Shown piece after piece: positions 58,887 to 64,000 of a stretch of 64,000 nucleotides of DNA. Position 1 is the stretch's first letter. The number at the start of each line of letters is the position of its first letter. The position numbers and the translations under genes were made by a program. This DNA is from Tigriopus japonicus (lineage: Eukaryota > Arthropoda > Copepoda > Harpacticoida > Harpacticidae): assembly GCA_010645155.1 (NCBI GenBank), contig CM021315.1:5334820-5398819 (forward strand), in the 5' to 3' direction. The notes under the pieces were generated by a model that made no database searches, was not told where the DNA came from, and worked only from the letters and a program-made list of their open reading frames with translations.

Positions 58887-59086
58887 CGTGTCTGGCGATA
58901 GAAAAATTAATCTGGCGATTTTGAAACGTGTTTGGCGATAGAAAAAATAATCTAGCGATTTTGAAACGTGTCTGGCGATAGAAAAATTAATCTGGCGATT
59001 TTGAAACGTGTCTGGCGATAGAAAAATTAATCTGGCGATTTTGAAACGTGCCTGGCGATAGAAAAATTAATCTGGCGAAATCAGCT
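58887..59086. repeat. Tandem array, 40-bp unit, about five copies
   Basis: Units start at 58887, 58927, 58967, 59007 and 59047, each reading CGTGTCTGGCGATAGAAAAA then TTAATCTGGCGATTTTGAAA, with few changes. Each unit contains CTGGCGAT twice about 20 bp apart. Degenerate CTGGCGAT-like words continue to about 59180. Confidence 0.9.
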
Positions 59087-59182
59087 GCTCTGGCGATGAA
59101 TTTGGCGATTTTGATGTCACTAGCGACAAATCTGGCAATTTTAGTATTTTTGGCGATTAATTTAGCGAAATGAGCAAATTTG

Positions 59183-59377
59183 CCAGCCACCTGATTTTTT
59201 AGGCACCATATGCAATGGTGATGCCCAATTGCTTGAGGATGGACGAATAATTCCTGCCCCACGCAATGTTTTAAAGTCATTCTTGTCAATGGAAACCTTG
59301 CCTGGAGCTAGACGGCGAGGTTTTGCAAAAACTGGCCGACCAGTGGTGATTATTGGGTGTTGAATATTGTGTTTAGG
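59183..59377 (-). pseudogene. Gypsy/Ty3-type reverse transcriptase relic
   Basis: The minus strand gives ITTGRPVFAKPRRLAPGK, then KNDFKTLRGAGIIRPSSSN and WASPLHMVPKKSGGW, the characteristic start of the Ty3/Gypsy reverse transcriptase domain. The match stops abruptly after the GGW, where the tandem-repeat zone begins, and a stop lies just upstream. No LTR, protease or integrase is visible. Confidence 0.85.
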
Positions 59378-59711
59378 TCACAGATCATGTAATGACTAGA
59401 TGTCGCATTGGCCCGGTCCGTGGGCGAGAGAAAAGTGACACCACTTGGCCCAGCTGCGCTAGCTCAAAAATCTCAGGGCGACCGAGTGCTCAGAAGTAAA
59501 GACGCTCGCTCGCGTCGAGAACAAAGTACGCACGGTACGTTGAGTTTGTTCAGGATTTGGCCACGCTGGCAAAATTTTGAAAAGTTCGAAATTCCCACCA
59601 TTTTAGGGCGAAGTGTTATGTACCAGCTGATGAGGCAAAGTTGTCCACCTTTTTCTCGCACGAAGCGAGGTCTAGCCATTATATGGTCTGTGGTTTAGGT
59701 TTACGATCACA

Positions 59712-60366
59712 CAATGAGACATGCAGGGGGAGGTTTAAGTGATCTCTTCAAAAATCTTATCGGAGGCGGATGAAAGAAGAGAAAAGGCTTGTTCGTCCAT
59801 GTAAGATTTTGGTCGGTGTAAGGGTTTTCGCGTTTTACAGACCGCCCTTATGACTTAGATGCTTCAAAAAATGTCGAATTGGAAGTTTGGACATTTTGAC
59901 TCTCGGTTTTGTAAGAATTTGCAAAATAATTCTTTTGATTAAAAAATGGCAAGCACTTAAAAAAGACCTTTGATATTGAAGAGAAACACGTACAAAACAC
60001 GGCATTTTGTTTGATACCTTGATGGTTTTGGAGCTCTCCAAAACAAATCAGTGCTTATAACATCACTTACACGTGTACTTACCCCAAAAAAGTGGCCTTT
60101 TGTTGAGAATTTTCTCGTGCAAGAACGAGCAAATAAAGTGTGCATTTTTTCCAAAATCCTAACCAAAGGTGTTCAAACTTGCAATTCGACATTTTTCATG
60201 GCATCTAATTCACAAGGGCGGTCTGTAAATTGCGAAAACCCTTAAACTGCCCAAACTCTCACGAGCCACCCACTGTTGCCAAACAAGCCTTTTCTCTTCT
60301 TTCATCCGCCCGCGATAAGATTTTTGAAGAGATCACTCAAACCTTCCCCTGCATTTCTCATTGAGG
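59712..60366. mobile_element. Large foldback element, about 655 bp
   Basis: Outer arms share GATCTCTTCAAAAATCTTAT and GCGGATGAAAGAAGAGAAAA in inverted orientation (59735-59795 and 60285-60345). Inner arms share AAGGGTTTTCGC, TTACAGACCGCCCTT and AAAATGTCGAATTG (59820-59890 and 60180-60246). A non-matching stretch separates inner and outer arms. It has no coding content. Confidence 0.75.
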
Positions 60367-60488
60367 TGAAGTTAGAGTCGGTAATGAGAGTAGCCATGGA
60401 CGTCTCAAGTGGACGACTAACGGAACAGAATCGCCCAACCTCTCCGACCACTTTGTTGGCTAAAATTCTGAGCCCATTTACTGTAGAC

Positions 60489-60787
60489 TAGCGATGTGAA
60501 ATCTGGGCTTGGGCAAGTTTTTTCACGGGAGGTTGCAAGGTAGGGTAACCTAATGGAGATTTTGAGCTTTGCTAACTAACTCAAGTAAACACAAATTTGA
60601 GGTTGATTTGCAACCCTGATCCAAAGTTACAAAAGTCAGGGGCGCGTTTCAGTGCTTCTTAATGAAAAACCGGTTTATGAAGATAGGTAGGCAGAAGCGA
60701 ATACCATTTCACTGAAGGTAAATTGGCGACCCCAGTGTACGATGTCACGAAAAAAAAGCTTGCCCAAGCGCCCAAGTCACATCACTA
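60489..60787. mobile_element. hAT-type MITE with perfect 8-bp target duplication
   Basis: The left end TAGCGATGTGAAATCTGGGC and the right end GCCCAAGTCACATCACTA are inverted, with GCTTGGGCAAG inside each. CTGTAGAC flanks both sides (60481-60488 and 60788-60795). The element is 299 bp and non-coding. Confidence 0.88.
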
Positions 60788-60795
60788 CTGTAGAC

Positions 60796-61351
60796 TCATT
60801 TGGCTTCTCAAGTGATGTTCAGGGTTAGACTTATTTTGACTTGAGTCCAATCAAGACTAGTTTTTCAAAAAGAAGAATGGACAAAGTTGTGCAATAATTG
60901 AACATTGAATAATGATTTCTAAATGAATAGTATGTTTTGGGTCCATCTCATTGATCTTGTCTCAAAATACTATGGCACAAGATTAGAAATTTGACTTGCC
61001 TCTAAATGTTTGTGACCCTTGACAATGCCAGTAGTTGTCTATAAGAGAAGCACTTCAGTTTGTTCCTGGTTGTGGTTGAATTTAAAGCGTCAGGAAACGA
61101 AAATCCATAAAAAACAAATCAAATGTGGTCTTCAGACTTTTTTGAAGGGTTGTGAAGTGAAGTGGTGGGCACCAGGGTGAGACCAAAGGGGCTCTATGAG
61201 TGGTGGGGAACTTCAGCCATCAATGATTAACAAACACAAGTGTTGAAAGATATGTTCAGGAATTTCCATTCACTGAGATTCACTGATACCAGTGCCTTGG
61301 GGAGTGTTCTGAAGTTTGGTGTTTTACCAAATTAGTGGACTGAGTGCCAAA
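60796..61351. other. Gene-free stretch 5' of the LINE
   Basis: May include the LINE 5' UTR, whose start I cannot place. No gene is recognised. Confidence 0.4.
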
Positions 61352-62481
61352 ATGAATGCTCTTCCGCCAGATAAACCATAACAAGAAGAACCAGGGTCCA
61401 ACAGGGTGGCAATCGTCGAAAATGAGTCGAGTCAACCGTTGTCTTACGCTAATGTTGCGAGGAAGTTTCCAGTTCTCGTTCTGGACATTGAGTGCGAAAA
61501 TGGAGACGAACGTATAGATCTTGAGGTCGTAGGACCATTTGTGTTTGATCAAATGGGCCTCAAAGCTGAAGAAATTACAAGAATTAAAGGAGTCGGATCG
61601 TTCAACAAACCTATCGTCATTGTAACAAAGCAAGAAATCATCATCTCGAAGCGCTTTGGCAACAAGGTTGATTTTGAGAATGTAATTGATGGGAAGAAAT
61701 GGACTTGTTCTATAAGAGGTGGAAAGAAAAAAGCTCCTCTAAGGCTCTTGCAAGTGCCTTGCGAGGTCTCCAAGCAAGAAATGTTGACTGCTATTGGACC
61801 ATTTGCAACTCCAACATCGAATGTAGAGGAGGAGCTTTTTGCCGGAAAATATGATGCAAGATTCAAAGGGATTGGAAGTGGTAGCTTCAGAGTCGTTGTT
61901 AATTTGAAGTGTGAGGTACCAGATTATGTAGAGATAGGGTCCTGAGGCTAGTTTTTTAAGCGCAAAGATCGATCTTAAGATCGAACTTACAGTACTAAAG
62001 TACGATCTTAAGATCGATCTTTGCGTCTTAAAAAACTAGCCTCTGGCGTGTCCGGGTCACCCATCCTTCCCAATTGAGACGATGTTTTTCTTGCGGAGAA
62101 ACTGGTCATTTCATGGCTGATTGTGGACGCACTTCTAATCAAGCAAACATTGTCGAAGACCAAGTGAGCAGATCGAAAATTCCATCAGCCCACACACATA
62201 CGGTGGATGAAATTGTTGAGAGGTCGAACAACATGAAAATGGAAAACGAGGGTCTGGCTTTAGTGCCGCAAGTGCAGAATGAGGGATTAAGGAACCTAAT
62301 GCATGAAATTGTGGAACAGAACAAACCTGGAGAAGATAATACAAGCGAGAAAACTAAAAGAAAAGCACATGAAATGGGACAATCACCGCAAAATTTGGAA
62401 ACAGGCTTGAAGAAAAGAACAAAAAATATTCCGAATGAACGTATAACAACTAGAAGCCGGTCTGGGTCATCAACAAACTAA
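61352..62481 (+). pseudogene. LINE ORF1 (nucleic-acid-binding protein), disrupted
   Basis: The frame starts MNALPPDKP at 61352, meets a TAA at 61379-61381, and continues with SQPLSYANVARKFPVL and a body ending YVEIGS at 61942. There a foldback (61945-62042) is inserted and creates a stop. The matching frame resumes with WRVRVTHPSQL and a zinc knuckle CFSCGETGHFMADC (C-x2-C-x4-H-x4-C), then a charged tail ending at 62481. This is the usual ORF1 plan of CR1/Jockey-type elements: a Gag-like RNA-binding protein. It lies 20 bp before ORF2. Confidence 0.85.
61945..62042. mobile_element. 98-bp palindromic insertion with 3-bp target duplication
   Basis: Arms AGGCTAGTTTTTTAAG and CTTAAAAAACTAGCCT continue through GATCGATCTTAAGATCG and its mirror, with one base missing in the left arm. 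CTG occurs at 61942-61944 and 62043-62045. Deleting the insert and one CTG restores the LINE ORF1 frame. Confidence 0.88.
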
Positions 62482-62500
62482 TTATCGAATCAAATTTAAT

Positions 62501-64000
62501 ATGCAAGTGCTCTATTTTAACAGCCGCAGCATATTAAACAAACTACCTGATGTGGAGATAATCTTACAGACAGTCAAACCGAGCCTGATTTGTATAACCG
62601 AGTCCTGGTTGAATGCTGGGTTCCCCAGTTACTGTCTGCCATTTCGAGGTTATAGGGTGATTTCCAGAAAAGACAGACGAGATACGTCCCTTGGAAGGGG
62701 AGGCGGGGTTCTCATTTTAGCCAATAACAATGTTAACTGTGTCGAAATCCCGGTGGAACAGGACAATATTTGCGGTGTCAAATTTGAGAAGATGTCGTTG
62801 TTTTGTGCATATCTGTCTCCCAATTGTGAGGAGGAGACATTTTTGGACACTTGTAGATTTCTTGTGGATATGGATTGCACCAACGAATGCGTGGTAGTTG
62901 GTGACTTCAACTTGCCGAAAATTGATTGGAACGTGTGGAGTGGAGGAAATACCAGAGGTCAACGTTTTGTGGATAGCATAGCGGAAGGTGGATTTTCGCA
63001 ATCCATTATGGATCCCACTCACAACAAAGGCAACACTCTCGATTTAGTGCTTACAAATGATCCGTCTCTCTTGAAGTTCTGCAATGTTAGGGAAGACCTT
63101 GCGATAAGCGATCATTTTCCAATTGTGATAAATCTTGCGTTGAGATCTCGCTCTTCCGAGCCTATGGAAGGACATCCAATGTTTCACAACGGTGTATACG
63201 AAGATTTCAAGGTTTACTTGAACGAAGTTGACTGGGGTGATTGCTTGTTGGATCTGTCGGTGAACGACGCGTGGAATGTTTTCGAGGAAGCGGTACGCAA
63301 AGGAATAGAGATGTTTGTCCCGCGGCGGGCAAAACGTCAAGTTTATCGACCTCCGTGGTTAGGAAAAAAGTTGTGCAAGATGATCAAGAGGAAGCAAAGG
63401 CTTTGGAAACGCTTTAAATCCAACAACCTGGACGTGGACAAAAGGTCATTTTTGTCCATTCAATCTGAGGTGCGAAGGGAAACATGGAAAGCAAAAAAGG
63501 ATCACGAAGATTGGCTTTCTCAAGAAAAAAATATGAAGGCGTTTTACTCTTACGTAAACCATGGTAAAAGCGAAACCGAGTTACCCTCAACCAACTTTCT
63601 CTCCTCCTCTCCTCTTACTCAGGCCCTGGTAGAATGTAACCCGGGTAAAAGAAATAGCTATTCCACTGCATACTCCGATCGAAACCAAACAAAAAAGGGT
63701 AAGAATATGACGACTCTTAGAGTGGATGACGCTGACGTTGCAATATGGATTATCACGTTAAACGATGTGGAAAAAAGGATAAGATCATCAAAGCCGACCG
63801 TTGCGTGTGGTCCAGATGGAATCCCAAGCTTATTGATTAAGAAATTGGGCCGATCAATTGCAATTCCACTTACGATTATATACAACCTTTCTTTGCAACA
63901 AGGAACGGTTCCTGATGTGTGGAAGCTTGGGAACGTGACCCCCCCTTTACAAAGGAGGAGATGTAAGACAAGCACAAAATTATCGACCAATAACCCTTAC
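62501..64000 (+). pseudogene. LINE ORF2: endonuclease-reverse transcriptase, runs off the right edge, frameshifted
   Basis: Starts MQVLYFNSRSILNK. The AP-endonuclease domain shows ITESWLNAG, GRGGGVLILANN, VVVGDFNLPKIDW, NTLDLVLTND and AISDHFPIVI. A linker with PPWLGKKLCKMIKRKQRLW follows, then the start of the reverse transcriptase: ACGPDGIPSLLIKKLG and QGTVPDVWKLGNVTP. At a run of seven C (63939-63945) the frame slips by one, and the expected continuation (a YKGG...NYRPITL-type motif) is found in the next frame to the window end. Together with the broken ORF1 this copy is inactive. The endonuclease signature points to the CR1/Jockey side of non-LTR elements. Confidence 0.88.

Overview
This is AT-rich nuclear DNA from an animal, most likely an arthropod and plausibly a copepod-like crustacean. 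That placement is inference. It rests on GT-AG introns (from 59 bp to over 9 kb), an ionotropic-receptor-type chemosensory gene, a CoREST corepressor, a long DPH6 carrying RidA-like domains, and a dense load of hAT, mariner, LINE and SINE debris. A 983-base run of N marks a draft assembly. Nothing looks bacterial, organellar or viral.

Layout. (1) 1-11.4 kb, minus strand: three related genes for small secreted cysteine-rich proteins. The first is cut by the left edge. Each has a signal peptide, a conserved cysteine module split by a phase-2 intron, and a TATA box about 80-95 bp before the ATG. Between them lie a hAT element and a SINE, each with intact target-site duplications. (2) 15.7-20.1 kb, minus: a complete six-exon CoREST gene (540 aa) with ELM2, SANT, a cysteine-rich finger, the LSD1-binding linker and a second SANT. 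(3) 22.6-44.5 kb, plus: a complete 13-exon DPH6 gene (715 aa), divergent from CoREST. Its introns hold a mariner element, several foldback elements and, in a 9-kb intron on the opposite strand, a single-ORF gene for an unknown one-pass membrane protein. (4) 46.6-57.1 kb, minus: a four-exon ionotropic-receptor gene (594 aa). Its 8-kb last intron contains the N gap, which sits inside a long inverted repeat, and several transposon relics. (5) 57.4-64 kb: transposon territory with a LINE fragment, a 40-bp tandem array next to a Gypsy-type reverse-transcriptase relic, a large foldback, a hAT MITE, and a LINE with ORF1 and ORF2 running off the right edge. That LINE is disabled by a stop codon, a foldback insertion and a frameshift.

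The host genes do not form a pathway. CoREST is a nuclear histone-demethylase scaffold. DPH6 makes the final amidation step of diphthamide on elongation factor 2. The receptor is a membrane chemosensor. The three secreted proteins are a local gene family. A shared oddity is that four of the five host genes whose stop codon is inside the window and is TAA place that codon within an AATAAA hexamer. I found no CRISPR array, true tRNA or rRNA gene, and no convincing new multi-gene system. The most useful leads are the secreted family, the finger in CoREST, the stop/poly(A) overlap, the nested membrane protein and the well-delimited MITE families.
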